DNA of 64,000 nucleotides from Novosphingobium sp. (GTDB lineage: Bacteria; Pseudomonadota; Alphaproteobacteria; Sphingomonadales; Sphingomonadaceae): positions 1-64,000 of the forward strand of contig NZ_JAIXZS010000100.1 in NCBI RefSeq assembly GCF_027489515.1. Reading direction: 5' to 3'. The translations under genes were made by a program, and so were the position numbers. This document shows positions 24,044 to 34,039 of this stretch, in pieces; positions within the stretch are counted from its first letter, which is position 1, and every line of letters starts with the position of its first letter. The notes under the pieces are model-generated. The model worked only from the letters and a program-made list of their open reading frames with translations. It had not been told where the DNA came from and searched no databases.

Positions 24044-25411
24044 ATGGTTGGCGAAACAGGCGACACGGCCGCTGCGGCGCAAGGCAAGCGCCCGCACGTG
24101 ATCATTGTGGGCGGCGGCTTCGGCGGTCTGGCAGCGGCCAAGGCACTTGCCGGTGCGCCGGTCGACGTGACGCTGATCGACAAGCGCAACCACCACCTGT
24201 TTCAGCCGCTGCTCTATCAGGTGGCCACTGCCGGCCTCTCGCCAGCGGACATTGCCGGCTCGATCCGCGCGATCCTGGCGCGGCAGAAGAATGTGCGCGT
24301 GCTGCTCGACCGGGTCTACGGCGTCGACCGGGAGCGCCGCCGGGTGATCCTCGGCGATGGCGAACCCCTGGCCTATGACTGGCTGATCATCGCTACGGGG
24401 GCGACGCACAGCTATTTCGGCCGCGAAGATTGGGCGCCCTATGCGCCCGGCGTGAAGACCATCGACGATGCCACCGCGATTCGCCGCCGCGTTCTCCTCG
24501 CGCTCGAGCGCGCCGAGACCGAGACCGACGAAGACAAGCGCAAGGCGCTGCTCACCTTCGTGGTGATCGGCGGCGGGCCGACCGGCGTAGAGATGGCAGG
24601 CGCGATTGCCGAACTCGCCCGCCAGTCCGTTAGCATGGATTTCCGCCATATCACCCCGCATTGCTCGCGGATTTTCCTGCTCCAGAAGGGCGACCGCCTG
24701 CTGCCCGCGTTTCCGCCTGCGCTATCGGCCAAGGCGCGCAAGGGGATCGAGGAACTCGGCGTCGAGGTCCGGCTCGAGGCGCACGTCACCGAAATCGATG
24801 CGGACGGGGTGATCGTCGATGGCGAGCGGATCTCGGCAGCCACGACGATCTGGGCGTCGGGCGTGATGGCGAGCCGCGCGGCGGAATGGCTCGGCTGCAA
24901 TGGCGACCGGGCGGGCCGCGTTCCGGTGGGGGCGGACTTCCATCCGGCCGGTGATCCAGCCGTGTTCGTGATCGGTGATACCGCCGCCTGCACCGATGCG
25001 GCCGGGCGCGCCCTGCCCGGAGTCGCCCCGGTGGCCAAGCAGCAGGGCCAGCATGCTGCCCGTGCCATCCGCGATGCGCTGGGCGGCCGGACCACGCCGC
25101 CTTTCCGCTACCGTGACTATGGCAACATGGCGACGATCGGGCGCAGCCGGGCCATCGCCGATTTCGGCCGTCTGCGCGTGACGGGCCTTGCCGCCTGGCT
25201 GCTGTGGTGCGTGGCCCATATCTGGTTCCTGACCGGGCACCGCAACCGGATTTCAGTCGGAATCAGCTGGTTGTGGAGCTACCTCACCTATCAGCGGGGC
25301 GCGCGTCTGATCACCGGCGATGTGGCGCCAGACCTGCCCGCGACATGGGAACTGGCCCCCGCACTGGGACGAAATCGGGCGGGGCATCTTGAAGTTATCC
25401 CTGCAGAATAA
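24044..25411 (+). CDS. ndh: Type II NADH dehydrogenase-like flavoprotein
   Basis: A 455-residue two-dinucleotide-binding-domain flavoprotein of the NDH-2 family, passing electrons from NADH to quinone at the inner membrane without proton pumping. FAD motif HVIIVGGGFGGLAAAKAL (about 18-35), then NHHLFQPLLYQVATAGLSP, the NADH-binding FVVIGGGPTGVEMAGAIAEL, VFVIGDTAA, and the quinone-site/family signature VAPVAKQQGQHAARAI. A C-terminal amphipathic/hydrophobic region (LAAWLLWCVAHIWFLTGHRNR) anchors the membrane. A possible sigma-F-type promoter precedes it. It could keep respiration running when metal stress damages Fe-S enzymes of complex I; this is inference. Confidence 0.88.
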   Translation: MVGETGDTAAAAQGKRPHVIIVGGGFGGLAAAKALAGAPVDVTLIDKRNHHLFQPLLYQVATAGLSPADIAGSIRAILARQKNVRVLLDRVYGVDRERRRVILGDGEPLAYDWLIIATGATHSYFGREDWAPYAPGVKTIDDATAIRRRVLLALERAETETDEDKRKALLTFVVIGGGPTGVEMAGAIAELARQSVSMDFRHITPHCSRIFLLQKGDRLLPAFPPALSAKARKGIEELGVEVRLEAHVTEIDADGVIVDGERISAATTIWASGVMASRAAEWLGCNGDRAGRVPVGADFHPAGDPAVFVIGDTAACTDAAGRALPGVAPVAKQQGQHAARAIRDALGGRTTPPFRYRDYGNMATIGRSRAIADFGRLRVTGLAAWLLWCVAHIWFLTGHRNRISVGISWLWSYLTYQRGARLITGDVAPDLPATWELAPALGRNRAGHLEVIPAE

Positions 25412-25523
25412 TGACTTAACCCCACTCATTCCCGGCATGCATTGATAATATAACCGCTTGATGCGTGTTCGCCTCGGCGCGGCTCGGGCACTGTCAGTGC
25501 ATCGAGAGGTTTTGGAGGAAAGC

Positions 25524-26108
25524 ATGGCAAGCCAACTGGAGACCGCCCGGCACGCCGCACATGGCCCGCGCAAGAGCGCCGGCTTCGACTGGGAGGGGGC
25601 CATGGCCGCGAGCCTCGCCGGTGATGCCGCGGCGTACCGCCGCCTGCTGGAAGAGGCCGGCCGCTGGCTCCGCCGCTACTTTGCCCGCCGCCTTTCCCCC
25701 GAAATGATCGACGATGCGGTGCAGGAAGCGCTCACCGCGCTTCACCTCAAGCGCGCAACGTTCGAGCCGGGGCGTCCGTTCCTGCCCTGGCTTGCCGCGA
25801 TTGCCCGCTTCAAGGGTGTGGATTGCCTGCGCAGCGCCGGGCGCAACCGCGCCGAGGAACTCGACGAGGGCCTGCATGGTGTGCCCAGCCACGAAAGCGC
25901 TTCGCTCAGCGGGATCGTGATGGCCGGGCTGTTCGACCGCCTGCGCCGCCCGCAGGCCGATGCGATCCGGCTGGTCAAGCTGCAGGGCTTCTCGGTGCGC
26001 GAGGCTGCGGCGATGACCGGGCAGTCCGAAGCGCTGGTCAAGGTCAACATCCACCGTGGGCTTGCCGCGCTCAAGTCTTTCTTCGGCGAGGGCGATTTCG
26101 CCTTGTGA
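25524..26108 (+). CDS. ECF RNA polymerase sigma factor (sigma-F candidate)
   Basis: A 194-residue ECF sigma factor. Region 2 is LRRYFARRLSPEMIDDAVQEALTALHLKRATFEPGRPFLPWLAAIARFKGVDCLRS. Region 4 is RPQADAIRLVKLQGFSVREAAAMTGQSEALVKVNIHRGLAALKSFF. The RPFLPWLAAIARFK segment resembles sigma-F/NrsF-associated ECFs. ATG 25524 has a perfect TTGGAGGAAAGC ribosome-binding site. No anti-sigma gene is adjacent, but an NrsF homologue lies 4.3 kb upstream. It follows ndh by 112 bases and may be partly cotranscribed with it, which would give positive feedback. Confidence 0.88.
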   Translation: MASQLETARHAAHGPRKSAGFDWEGAMAASLAGDAAAYRRLLEEAGRWLRRYFARRLSPEMIDDAVQEALTALHLKRATFEPGRPFLPWLAAIARFKGVDCLRSAGRNRAEELDEGLHGVPSHESASLSGIVMAGLFDRLRRPQADAIRLVKLQGFSVREAAAMTGQSEALVKVNIHRGLAALKSFFGEGDFAL

Positions 26109-26157
26109 AGGCGGAGCGGGCCGGTGCCGCAGCGAATGGCGCTCCTCCGCGTTACGC

Positions 26158-26189
26158 AAAAAAGAAGGGACGGATTGCTCCGTCCCTTC
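26158..26189 (-). terminator. Rho-independent terminator of the TonB-C-domain gene
   Basis: On the minus strand an 11-bp perfect stem (GAAGGGACGGA with TCCGTCCCTTC, loop GCAA) is followed immediately by TTTTTT. It sits about 50 bases past the stop of the minus-strand gene at 26238. Confidence 0.9.
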
Positions 26190-26237
26190 CTCGGCCGAGG
26201 GCCCTGTGGCTCCGGTCGTTAGCTGGTCTGGCAGTGT

Positions 26238-26585
26238 TTACAGCAGCCTCCAGGTGATCGGCACGGTCACCGAGGTGGCGCCGCCCGGCGGGGGGGGCAC
26301 CGAGCCGGTGCGGCTCGGCAGCGCGAGCGCTTCGCGGTCGAGCGATGTCGAGCCCGAGGGCGAGATGAGCTCCGCGCGCTCTACCGCGCCCGAGGCGGCG
26401 ACATAGATTTTCACCTTGGCCGTGCCTTCCTCGCCGCGCGCTTGCGCGGCCTTGGGATAGGTCTGCTTGGCGGCGATGGTGCGGGTGACCTGACGGACCC
26501 AGTCGGCTGACTGGGCATGGGCCGTGCCGACCATGCAGGTGGCGGCGATCAGCCCGAAGGCCAGGGTCTTGGCGGTCTTGAGCAT
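26238..26585 (-). CDS. Small secreted TonB C-terminal-domain protein
   Basis: A 115-residue protein with a cleavable signal peptide (MLKTAKTLAFGLIAATCMVGTAHA) and a TonB-C-like domain (YPKAAQARGEEGTAKVKIYVAASGAVERAELI...SLDREAL). Unlike a real TonB it has no retained N-terminal TM helix and no Pro-rich spacer, so it cannot couple to ExbBD directly. It may be a soluble periplasmic accessory that binds TonB boxes or peptidoglycan. The tracked upstream residues are leader. The 5' leader contains an imperfect TGGTCCG/CGGACCA hairpin at 26617-26649. A strong terminator follows. Confidence 0.82.
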   Translation of the reverse strand: MLKTAKTLAFGLIAATCMVGTAHAQSADWVRQVTRTIAAKQTYPKAAQARGEEGTAKVKIYVAASGAVERAELISPSGSTSLDREALALPSRTGSVPPPPGGATSVTVPITWRLL

Positions 26586-26803
26586 CGTAGGTCCTTCCGG
26601 TTGGCGTCGAAACTGATGGTCCGCCAGCCAGATCAAGCTGGACGGACCAACGTGGCGTGGGGTGCCTCCATCTGACGCAAGGGCCGTTAGCTTCGCCCCA
26701 AGCCGCGCTACGAGCGGCACCGGATGGGGCGTTCATGCCATTTCGGACCCCGAAGCGCGGCCAGGCTTGCTTCGCCGCGCGCCTTGAAGGTTAATGCGGG
26801 GCT

Positions 26804-27514
26804 ATGATGCACCGTCGATTCGTCCTTGCCGCGCTCCCGCTCGCTTCGCTGCTGGTTGCCGCGGCACCGCGAAAGCGCGTGGCGCCCCCTCCCGCGCCGC
26901 CTCCGCTCCCGCAGGTGACGGCTGTCGAGCGGGTTGCGCTGGTCACCGAAGCGGGCACGATCGAACTTGAGCTCGATGGCGCGCATGCGCCGATCAGCAC
27001 TGCCAATTTTCTGCGCTATGTCGATGCCAGGCGGTTTGACGGAATCACGTTTTACCGCGCGATGCATCTGGCCTGGGGCGATCAGCCCAATGGTCTGCTG
27101 CAGGGCGGCCTGCGCGATCCGCGCCGCCTGTTCCCGCCGATCGCGCACGAGCCGACGAGCCAGACCGGGCTGAGCCATGTGGCGGGCGCGATCTCGATGG
27201 CGCGCAATGCGCCGGGCACGGCAACGGCCGATTTCTCGATCATGCTCTCGGACCTCACCAGCCTCGATGCCAACCCGGCCTCGAGCGATCCCGAGGCGCA
27301 GGCGGGCTATGCCGTCTTCGGCAAGGTGACCGCAGGCATGGATGTGGTGCGCAAGATCTGGGATTCGCCGATTTCGCAGACGCTGGGCGAGGGATCGATG
27401 CGCGGGCAGATGCTGGAAGCACCGGTGAAGATCCTCACCGCCAGGCGCCTGCCACCACCTACTCCCATCGAGCAGGTTGAGCGGGTGCCAGCTGCAAAGC
27501 CGACTGCCCGATGA
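26804..27514 (+). CDS. Exported cyclophilin-type peptidylprolyl isomerase
   Basis: A 236-residue protein with signal peptide (MMHRRFVLAALPLASLLVAAAP), a Pro-rich spacer (APPPAPPPLP) and a cyclophilin domain from about residue 42: VALVTEAGTIELELDGAHAPISTANFLRYVDARRFDGITFYRAM, then ISMARNAPGTATADFSIML and AVFGKVTAGMDVV. Bacterial PPIases of this class assist folding in the periplasm. The usual FHR catalytic Arg is seen in ITFYRA, as in some bacterial forms. ATG at 26804 or 26807 could start it. It is convergent with the following glycosidase gene (9-base gap). Confidence 0.87.
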   Translation: MMHRRFVLAALPLASLLVAAAPRKRVAPPPAPPPLPQVTAVERVALVTEAGTIELELDGAHAPISTANFLRYVDARRFDGITFYRAMHLAWGDQPNGLLQGGLRDPRRLFPPIAHEPTSQTGLSHVAGAISMARNAPGTATADFSIMLSDLTSLDANPASSDPEAQAGYAVFGKVTAGMDVVRKIWDSPISQTLGEGSMRGQMLEAPVKILTARRLPPPTPIEQVERVPAAKPTAR

Positions 27515-27523
27515 CGCCGTGGT

Positions 27524-29278
27524 CTACTGCGGACAGGCGACCGGCTCGCCCGCGCCGCGCTGGAACAGCACAAGCCGCAGGTTGAACGAATCTCCGCCTG
27601 CCGTCTGGTTGGGCCCGGCGACGAGTTCCAGCGCCTCTCCCGGTGCGAGATCGGCGCTGAGCGGCGGCAGCTGCAGTTGCCCCGTCAGCACGCCGCGCCA
27701 GAGAACCTTGCCGGCGGCGGTGATGGTGAGATCCACGCCGTCGCCCACGGCGCCCTTGGCGAAGCAGCCGCCCACATCGACCGATTCCGGAACGGGCGCG
27801 ACATGGCGCCAGACCGCGCGCAATGGTGAGGCGGCGGTGCCGCCGGGCGCGGCGGAGGTCGTGTTGATCCGCAGCGGGCGGTACCAGCGATCGCCGAAGT
27901 AGCTGGTGAACTGGTCATCGAACAGCGGCAGGCGGTAGTTCGTATCGGCCTTGAGCCGCACGGCATAGCGCCACTGCGGCGTGCCCCAGCCCATCAGCGT
28001 ATCGGCGATCCAGGTCGAGCTGCCAAAGCGGATCGCGGTGGTGCCGGTGATCACCACCGGGCTCTCGCCGACGCCGGCCAAGGGCACGGGCGCGCCGCTC
28101 GCATCGCTCACCGTGCCGCCTTCGACCATGAGCGAACGCGGCGCGCCCCAGACCACCGTAGTGTCGGTTCCGAAGCGGTAGGCAAACAGCAGCGGATCGC
28201 CGAGATCGAGCCGCTGCGGGCGGCCGCGGGCGAGGAGCTGCTGCATCATCCGGAACGCGGCGGCCTGCGGCTTGGGCGCGGTGCCGGCAAAGAGCCCCAT
28301 GTTCGGGAACCAGCGCTGGTCGATCAGCGCGTACCAGCTGGCCTGTGCGGCCCCGGCTGCGGCGAGCATGGTCGTCTGCTTGATCAGTTCGCCTGCCGCG
28401 CCGGGCAGGTCGCGCGTATCGACGCTGAATTCGCTGGCCCAGATCGGCACGCGCCGCCCGGCGGCATCCATGGCGCTGTTCAGCTGCGCCAGCTCCACAT
28501 CGAGCCCTTCGCCGCGCAGCCGGTAGGGATGCACCGCGATGCCATCCACCTCGGCGAGTATTCCGGCGGCGAACAGAGTGCGCAGGAAGCCGGTTCCGAT
28601 CATGTTGGTCGATCCGCCGAGGATCGCGACGCGCCCGCCGATCCGCGCGCGCACCGCCTTGAGCGTGGCGACATAGGCGGCGGCGCGATTGACGCCGGCG
28701 GGATAGACCAGCGTGCCGGATCCGTTGAGCTCGTTGCCGACCTCGATCGCGGCGAGACAGGGGCCGAACCGATCGGCGAGCGCGGCAAGGTAGCTGGCGA
28801 AGGCGGCGTTGCCTGCTGCGCTCGAGACCCACCCCCCGCCATCGTAGAGCGGATTGGCAGGGACCGCTGTCAGCAGCAGGCGCTGCCCTGCCGCGCAGGC
28901 CGAGGCCAGCGCCTGCGCCCCCGGCGAGCCAAGATCGTAGCTGCCGCGCACCTTTTCTGTCGCGGCCCAGGGGAGCGAATCGCGCAGCATCGGCGCGCCG
29001 ACCTGCTGCGCCAGTGCGAGCGAGGAGGCGGGCCAGCCCTGACTGAAATGAGTCTGCACGCCCAGCACCATCGGCGGCAGGGCAGACGGGTCGAATGCGC
29101 TGCGTTCGAGCGGGCCGGCTGCCTGAGCCGTGCCGATGGGCGAGGTCACTTCTGCGGTGTGCCGCAAATGCGCGGGCCCGCAGGCAGCGAGCAGGGCAAC
29201 CAGCACCGCGATGCGCAGGGGCGGGCGCACCTGGCTGGCAAGACGGCGGACGGGATCGATCAAGGCACGGCGGACCAT
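27524..29278 (-). CDS. Lipoprotein glycoside hydrolase of clan GH-A type (GH39/GH5-like)
   Basis: A 584-residue protein whose N-terminus (MVRRALIDPVRRLASQVRPPLRIAVLVALLAACGP) ends in a lipobox LLAAC, so it should be a lipoprotein. The TIM-barrel domain (about 70-400) shows clan-A features: the acid/base Glu in AAIEVGNELNGSG and the likely nucleophile Glu in VPIWASEFSVD. A C-terminal beta-rich region follows (about 420-584). ATG 29278 has GGAGAG 8 bases upstream and is preferred over the tracked 29308. Substrate is unknown; beta-xyloside- or beta-glycan-type activity is possible. It is monocistronic between a cyclophilin gene and the biotin operon. Confidence 0.78.
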   Translation of the reverse strand: MVRRALIDPVRRLASQVRPPLRIAVLVALLAACGPAHLRHTAEVTSPIGTAQAAGPLERSAFDPSALPPMVLGVQTHFSQGWPASSLALAQQVGAPMLRDSLPWAATEKVRGSYDLGSPGAQALASACAAGQRLLLTAVPANPLYDGGGWVSSAAGNAAFASYLAALADRFGPCLAAIEVGNELNGSGTLVYPAGVNRAAAYVATLKAVRARIGGRVAILGGSTNMIGTGFLRTLFAAGILAEVDGIAVHPYRLRGEGLDVELAQLNSAMDAAGRRVPIWASEFSVDTRDLPGAAGELIKQTTMLAAAGAAQASWYALIDQRWFPNMGLFAGTAPKPQAAAFRMMQQLLARGRPQRLDLGDPLLFAYRFGTDTTVVWGAPRSLMVEGGTVSDASGAPVPLAGVGESPVVITGTTAIRFGSSTWIADTLMGWGTPQWRYAVRLKADTNYRLPLFDDQFTSYFGDRWYRPLRINTTSAAPGGTAASPLRAVWRHVAPVPESVDVGGCFAKGAVGDGVDLTITAAGKVLWRGVLTGQLQLPPLSADLAPGEALELVAGPNQTAGGDSFNLRLVLFQRGAGEPVACPQ

Positions 29279-29414
29279 GGCACGCTCTCCAGCGAGGGGA
29301 CGCGTCAAGGATGTGCCGGGTGCGCCTTAATGGGCTCCCAGCGGATTCGCTTAAGCGGCCATTTTTCTGTGTTGCGCTAGTCTCGCCAAACGCTCGGGGT
29401 TCTCCCTTAGGGAA

Positions 29415-30668
29415 TTACCCACGCACAGTGCGGATGGCCATCTCGATCACATCGCCAATCCGGGCAAGATCGGCCTCGTCGATGCAATAGGGCGGCATGA
29501 TATAGATCGTGTTGCCGAGCGGTCGCAGCAGCACGTCGGCCTCGCGGAACAGCGCGAGCAGGCGCGGGGCGAGCGAGGACATGTAGCCGCCGTCGGGCAC
29601 CTCGAGATCGAGCGCGGCGATTGTCCCGCAGCGGCGCACGGAGGCGACTCCGGGCAGCATGGCGAGCCGATCCAGCAAGGCCTGCTGGCGTGCGCCGAGG
29701 TCGGCGAGGCGGTCCATGACGGGCTCGGATTGCCAGATCGCGATGTTGGCCGCCGCCGCCGCGCAGGCGATGGGGTTCGCGGTGTAGCTCGACGAGTGAA
29801 AGAACATCTTGGCGCGGTCGGTCGACCAGTGCGCCATGAAGATCTCTTCGCGCGCCATTGTCACCGCGAGCGGCATCGAGCCGCCGGTGAGGCCCTTGGC
29901 GATGCACAGGATGTCCGGCACGACGCCCGCCTGCTCGCAGGCAAGCAGAGTGCCGGTGCGGCCCCAGCCGGTCATCACCTCGTCAGCGATGAACAGCACC
30001 TCGTGGCGCCGGCAGATTTCGGCCATCGCGGCGAGCAGTGCCGGCGGGTACATCAGCATGCCGCCGGCGCCCAGCACCAGCGGTTCGACGATGAACGCGG
30101 CAGGGGCTTCGCGGCAGGCCGCTTCCAGCGCGTCCAGCGTGTTGGCGCCATCGCCCACCGGAAAGGGGATGGTGCCGACATCGAACAGCAGCGGCGCGTA
30201 GGGCGCGTTGAACACGCCGCGCGCGCCAACCGACATCGCGCCGATCGTATCACCGTGGTAGCTGTGTTCGAGCACGAGGATGCGCCCGCGCGGCCGATCG
30301 GTGTGGGCCCAGTATCCCAGCGCCATCTTCAGCGCGACTTCGACCGAGGTCGAGCCGCTGTCGGAGAAGAACACCCGGGTCAATTCCGGGGGCATCATCG
30401 CGCGGAGGCCGGCGGCGACGCGCTCGGCGGGCGTGTGGGTCCAGCCGGCGAAGATAAGCTGATCGAGCGCGCCGGCCTGCGCGCGGATCGCCTCGACGAT
30501 GCGCGGGTGGCAATGGCCGTGCGTTGTCACCCACCATGAGGAGATCGCATCGATCACCCGCCGTCCGTCGGCGGTGTAGAGCGCGGCGCCTTCCGCATGG
30601 GTCACCAACGGGACCGGCTCGCCCAGCCCGTGCTGGGTGAACGGATGCCAGACTGCCGAGCCGCTCAC
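29415..30668 (-). CDS. bioA: Adenosylmethionine-8-amino-7-oxononanoate aminotransferase BioA
   Basis: A 417-residue PLP enzyme converting KAPA to DAPA with SAM as amino donor in biotin synthesis. Diagnostic blocks are VWHPFTQHG near the N-terminus, [60 protein letters not shown] and the PLP-Lys in [14 protein letters not shown]. The start is a GTG overlapping the bioD stop (GTGA at 30668); the ORF track extends 121 codons too far upstream. It is the last gene of bioB-F-D-A. Confidence 0.94.
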   Translation of the reverse strand: MSGSAVWHPFTQHGLGEPVPLVTHAEGAALYTADGRRVIDAISSWWVTTHGHCHPRIVEAIRAQAGALDQLIFAGWTHTPAERVAAGLRAMMPPELTRVFFSDSGSTSVEVALKMALGYWAHTDRPRGRILVLEHSYHGDTIGAMSVGARGVFNAPYAPLLFDVGTIPFPVGDGANTLDALEAACREAPAAFIVEPLVLGAGGMLMYPPALLAAMAEICRRHEVLFIADEVMTGWGRTGTLLACEQAGVVPDILCIAKGLTGGSMPLAVTMAREEIFMAHWSTDRAKMFFHSSSYTANPIACAAAAANIAIWQSEPVMDRLADLGARQQALLDRLAMLPGVASVRRCGTIAALDLEVPDGGYMSSLAPRLLALFREADVLLRPLGNTIYIMPPYCIDEADLARIGDVIEMAIRTVRG

Positions 30669-31285
30669 GTGAAGTCGTCGATCAGAAAGGCCTGCGCAAA
30701 GGCCTCGGCCAGCGTCTCCGGCGCGAGCGCAGGGAGCAGAGGCAGGCGCCCAAGTCGCCGCACCTGGCCCATCTCGCAGATCGTTGCCTCGTTGTCCTCG
30801 TTCGCCTCGCCCACGAAGGCGACGCCGTGGATCGGCACGCGCCGCGCACGCAGTGCCTCGATGGTCAGCAGGCTGTGGTTGATCGTGCCGAGCGACGTGC
30901 GCGCGACAATGATCGTGAGAAGCCCCCACCGTGCAAACACATCGGCATAAGTCACTTCGCGCGTCAGCGGCACCAGTGCGCCGCCTGCGCCTTCGACCAC
31001 AAGCGGCCGCGCTTCGGGCAGCATGAGCCAATCGGGGTCGATCGCCACGCCGTCGAGCTCCGCTGCGCGGTGCGGTGAAAGCGGCTCGTTCAGGCGATAG
31101 GCTTCGGGGAGGATCTTCTCGGCGGGCAATCCGGCGAGCATGGCCACGCTGTCCTTGTCCGCGCCATCTTCAAGGCCGGATTGCACCGGCTTCCAGTAAT
31201 GCGCGCCCAGCGCGCCGGTGAGGGCAGCGGAAAAGACGGTCTTGCCAATCCCGGTATCGGTTCCGGTTACAACAAACGCACTCAT
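30665..31285 (-). CDS. bioD: Dethiobiotin synthetase BioD
   Basis: A 206-residue ATP-dependent enzyme closing the ureido ring of DAPA to dethiobiotin. The P-loop [22 protein letters not shown] is diagnostic for Bio[19 protein letters not shown] and [20 protein letters not shown] are the other conserved segments. It overlaps bioF (ATGA) on one side and bioA (GTGA) on the other, so translation is probably coupled. Confidence 0.94.
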   Translation of the reverse strand: MSAFVVTGTDTGIGKTVFSAALTGALGAHYWKPVQSGLEDGADKDSVAMLAGLPAEKILPEAYRLNEPLSPHRAAELDGVAIDPDWLMLPEARPLVVEGAGGALVPLTREVTYADVFARWGLLTIIVARTSLGTINHSLLTIEALRARRVPIHGVAFVGEANEDNEATICEMGQVRRLGRLPLLPALAPETLAEAFAQAFLIDDFT

Positions 31286-32418
31286 GCCAGAGCCTTTGCC
31301 AAGGCCCCGGCCAGTGCGTCAATATCTTCAGGCATAACGTTTTGTGTCAGGGAGATACGCAGCCGGCTCGTACCCGCCGGTACGGTCGGCGGGCGGATGC
31401 CGCGAACGTCGAAGCCCGCCTGCTGCAAGTGCGCCGCAACCGCCATGGTGCGCGCTTCATCACCAAGGACCAGCGGCATGATCTGGGTGCCCGTCACCGC
31501 AGCGCCATAAGGCGCGAGCGCCGCCTCGGCATGGGCCACGCGCGCCATCAGCCCGGTCCGCCGCTCGGGTTCATCCGCCAGCATGCGCAAGGCCTCGCGC
31601 ACGGCCGCCGCCATCAGGGGCGAGGGCGCGGTGGAAAAGATGAACGGGCGTGCGCGGTTGATGAGGAAATCGCGCATCACCGCCGGTCCGCAAACCAGCG
31701 CGCCCTCGCATCCCAATGCCTTGCCGCAGGTGCGCAGCACCACCGTATCGGCCCGCCCGTCGAGCGCGGCGGCAAGGCCGCGCCCATCGGGGCCGAACAC
31801 GCCGGTCGCATGCGCCTCGTCGATCAGCATGATCGCCTCGTGCTGTTCGGCCAGCTCTGCAAGATCGGCAAGCGGCGCGCGGTCGCCGTCCATCGAATAG
31901 AGGCTTTCAAACGCGAGCCAGACGCGGCCCTTGCCGCCGGCCCTGCGCCATGCCGCGATGGCATCAGCAAAGCTGCCCGCATCGTTGTGCCCGGCGCAGG
32001 CCTTGACAGCCCGGGTCAGGGCAAGGCCTTCGTGCATCGAGGCATGAATGAGGGCATCGTACACGATGAGGTCGCCGCGCTGCGGCAGGCTCGCCAGCAG
32101 GGCAACATTGGCGGCATAGCCTGACGAGAGATAGAGCGCGCTTTCCGCGCCGAAGAACTGCGCCGCTTCGGCTTCGAGCGCCTCGTGCTCGGGATCATTG
32201 CCCCGCAGCAGGCGCGATCCGCCCGAACCGATCGGCACGCCCCGCGCGATGGCCTCTTCCACCGCCCGTGCGAGGCGCGGTGCGCGCGCCATGCCGAGGT
32301 AGTCGTTGGAGGAAAAGTCCCGCCCCTCGCGTGCGATCAGCTGGCGCCCGCGTCCGCGCGCGACAAGCGCTTCGAGGTCGGCGCGCTGCGCCTCCCACGC
32401 ATCAATGGCCGCAATCAT
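31282..32418 (-). CDS. bioF: 8-amino-7-oxononanoate synthase BioF
   Basis: A 378-residue PLP-dependent alpha-oxoamine synthase condensing pimeloyl thioester with alanine. Blocks: [49 protein letters not shown] and the Lys-containing [16 protein letters not shown]. The N-terminal ATG at 32418 is 12 bases after bioB. No pimeloyl-forming genes (bioC, bioH, bioZ) are in the window. Confidence 0.94.
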   Translation of the reverse strand: MIAAIDAWEAQRADLEALVARGRGRQLIAREGRDFSSNDYLGMARAPRLARAVEEAIARGVPIGSGGSRLLRGNDPEHEALEAEAAQFFGAESALYLSSGYAANVALLASLPQRGDLIVYDALIHASMHEGLALTRAVKACAGHNDAGSFADAIAAWRRAGGKGRVWLAFESLYSMDGDRAPLADLAELAEQHEAIMLIDEAHATGVFGPDGRGLAAALDGRADTVVLRTCGKALGCEGALVCGPAVMRDFLINRARPFIFSTAPSPLMAAAVREALRMLADEPERRTGLMARVAHAEAALAPYGAAVTGTQIMPLVLGDEARTMAVAAHLQQAGFDVRGIRPPTVPAGTSRLRISLTQNVMPEDIDALAGALAKALA

Positions 32419-32430
32419 CGCCGCCTGTGC

Positions 32431-33498
32431 CTAGCGCCCGCAGGCGGCTGCCTTGTCCGCGCGCATCGGTTCTTCGCCTTCCATCGGCTTCAGGCCCAGC
32501 CGGGCAAACAGCGCTGCATCGGCATCGTCGCCGGCGTTGGCGGCGGTCAGCAGCCGATCGCCGGTGAAGATCGAGTTCGCGCCCGCCACGAAGCACAGCG
32601 CCTGCGTGGCTTCGGACATCGATTCGCGCCCCGCCGATAGCCGCACCATCGAGCGCGGCATGGTGATCCGCGCGGCGGCGACGGTGCGCACGAACTCGAT
32701 GTCGTCGATCTTCGCGAGCGGCGTATCGGCCAGCATGTCGCCCAGAACGGTTCCCTTGATCGGCACGAGAGCGTTCACCGGTACGCTTTCGGGATGGCGC
32801 TCCAGCGTTGCCAGCGCATGGATGAAACCGACGCGGTCGCTGCGCGTTTCGCCCATGCCGACAATGCCGCCAGAGCAGACATTGATCCCCGCCTTGCGGA
32901 CCTCGGCGAGGGTATCGATCCGCTCGTCGAACGTGCGCGTGGTGATGATCTCGCCGTAGCGCTCGGGCGAGGTGTCGATGTTGTGGTTGTAGTAATGGAG
33001 CCCGGCCTCGGCGAGCTGAGCCGCCTGACGTTCGCTGAGCATGCCCAGCGTCATGCATGTTTCCATGCCCATCTCGCGCACGCCCTTCACCATCGCGATG
33101 ATCGCGGGCATGTCGCGGTCCTTGGGGTTGCGCCAGGCGGCGCCCATGCAGAAGCGCTTCGATCCGGCATCGCGCGCCTGCGCGGCGGATTGCAGCACCG
33201 CCTGCACGTCCATCAGTTTGGTTGCTTCCACGCCGCTGTCGGCCTTGACCGATTGCGCGCAGTAGCCGCAGTCCTCGGGGCAGCCGCCGGTCTTGATCGA
33301 AAGCAGTGTGCAGAGCTGCACTTCATCCGGCCGGTGATGGCGGCGGTGCACTTCGGCGGCGCGGAACAGCAGTTCGGTGAACGGCAGGTCGAACAACGCG
33401 GCGATCTCTGCCCGGGTCCAGTCAGTGCGCGTGCCGTCCCCCGTGGTAACGGTCTCGGCACCGGACACGCGGGCAGGGAAGGTCGCGGTTTGGGTCAT
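32431..33498 (-). CDS. bioB: Biotin synthase BioB
   Basis: A 355-residue radical-SAM enzyme inserting sulfur into dethiobiotin. The SAM cluster motif [13 protein letters not shown] holds CxxxCxxC. Ligands of the sacrificial [2Fe-2S] cluster lie in [14 protein letters not shown] and [25 protein letters not shown] is also conserved. The tracked start at 33522 is a TTG; ATG 33498 with CGGAG 7 bases upstream is better. This is the first gene of the biotin operon, reading away from the polysaccharide locus. Confidence 0.95.
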   Translation of the reverse strand: MTQTATFPARVSGAETVTTGDGTRTDWTRAEIAALFDLPFTELLFRAAEVHRRHHRPDEVQLCTLLSIKTGGCPEDCGYCAQSVKADSGVEATKLMDVQAVLQSAAQARDAGSKRFCMGAAWRNPKDRDMPAIIAMVKGVREMGMETCMTLGMLSERQAAQLAEAGLHYYNHNIDTSPERYGEIITTRTFDERIDTLAEVRKAGINVCSGGIVGMGETRSDRVGFIHALATLERHPESVPVNALVPIKGTVLGDMLADTPLAKIDDIEFVRTVAAARITMPRSMVRLSAGRESMSEATQALCFVAGANSIFTGDRLLTAANAGDDADAALFARLGLKPMEGEEPMRADKAAACGR

Positions 33499-34039
33499 GG
33501 GGCACTCCGTGGTCTTTGGCAAAAAGCTTAACTAACGAGATAGGAGCCTCTAGCCGAGATGGGCAGCCGTGCCTTCCCGAAAAAGTGCCTGGTCGTTTCA
33601 CGAACGGAAAAGGCACCGGGCCTTCCGCTTCACAACTGTTGCGAAACAGCAACAACTGACGCGATTCCTGGCGATGAAAAGTGTCACCAGGGGCAGCCCG
33701 GCTGCCGCATTCTGCAAAGCTCGCGACCCGGCTTCGAGCGGGACAAGGGCCTAGGCGCGGCGCGTTTGCTCCGTCTTGGGGCCGCCCTGCCTTGCATTGG
33801 CCCCCTCGGGCGCTAGGTAGTGCGCCGGTTAGACTTGTGTCACATGCCGGATGGCTGTGGTGCAGATCGAACAACGGGGGCGCGATTGGCGCCATGCTTG
33901 AGTCGATGCGGCTAAGTCCGTATTGGCAATGATTGCAGATGTGGGCACAGCCGCGACGGCCGAACGCCTGAATGGTTCCGGGGTCAGCGCAAGTGGTCGC
34001 GTCCTCGATCACTAAGCTTATGAGGCGGATTGGTTTGGT
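33499..34039. other. Intergenic region between bioB and the polysaccharide locus
   Basis: There are 541 bases between divergent bioB and the UDP-sugar dehydrogenase gene. No convincing ORF has family character or a ribosome-binding site. A TGTTGC-N6-GCAACA dyad is at 33637-33654, and composition is somewhat AT-richer towards both gene starts, where the divergent promoters should lie. No BioR-type site or riboswitch was recognised. Confidence 0.6.

Noticed and set aside
25412-25523. Sigma-F-type promoter for the ECF gene itself (ATAACC near 25450)
   Set aside because: ATAACC is not followed by CGAA at a 15-17-base spacing, so no autoregulatory site of the bufA type is supported.
33559-33816. 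85-codon ORF in the bioB/polysaccharide intergenic region
   Set aside because: No ribosome-binding site, no recognisable domain, and composition unlike neighbouring genes; treated as non-coding.
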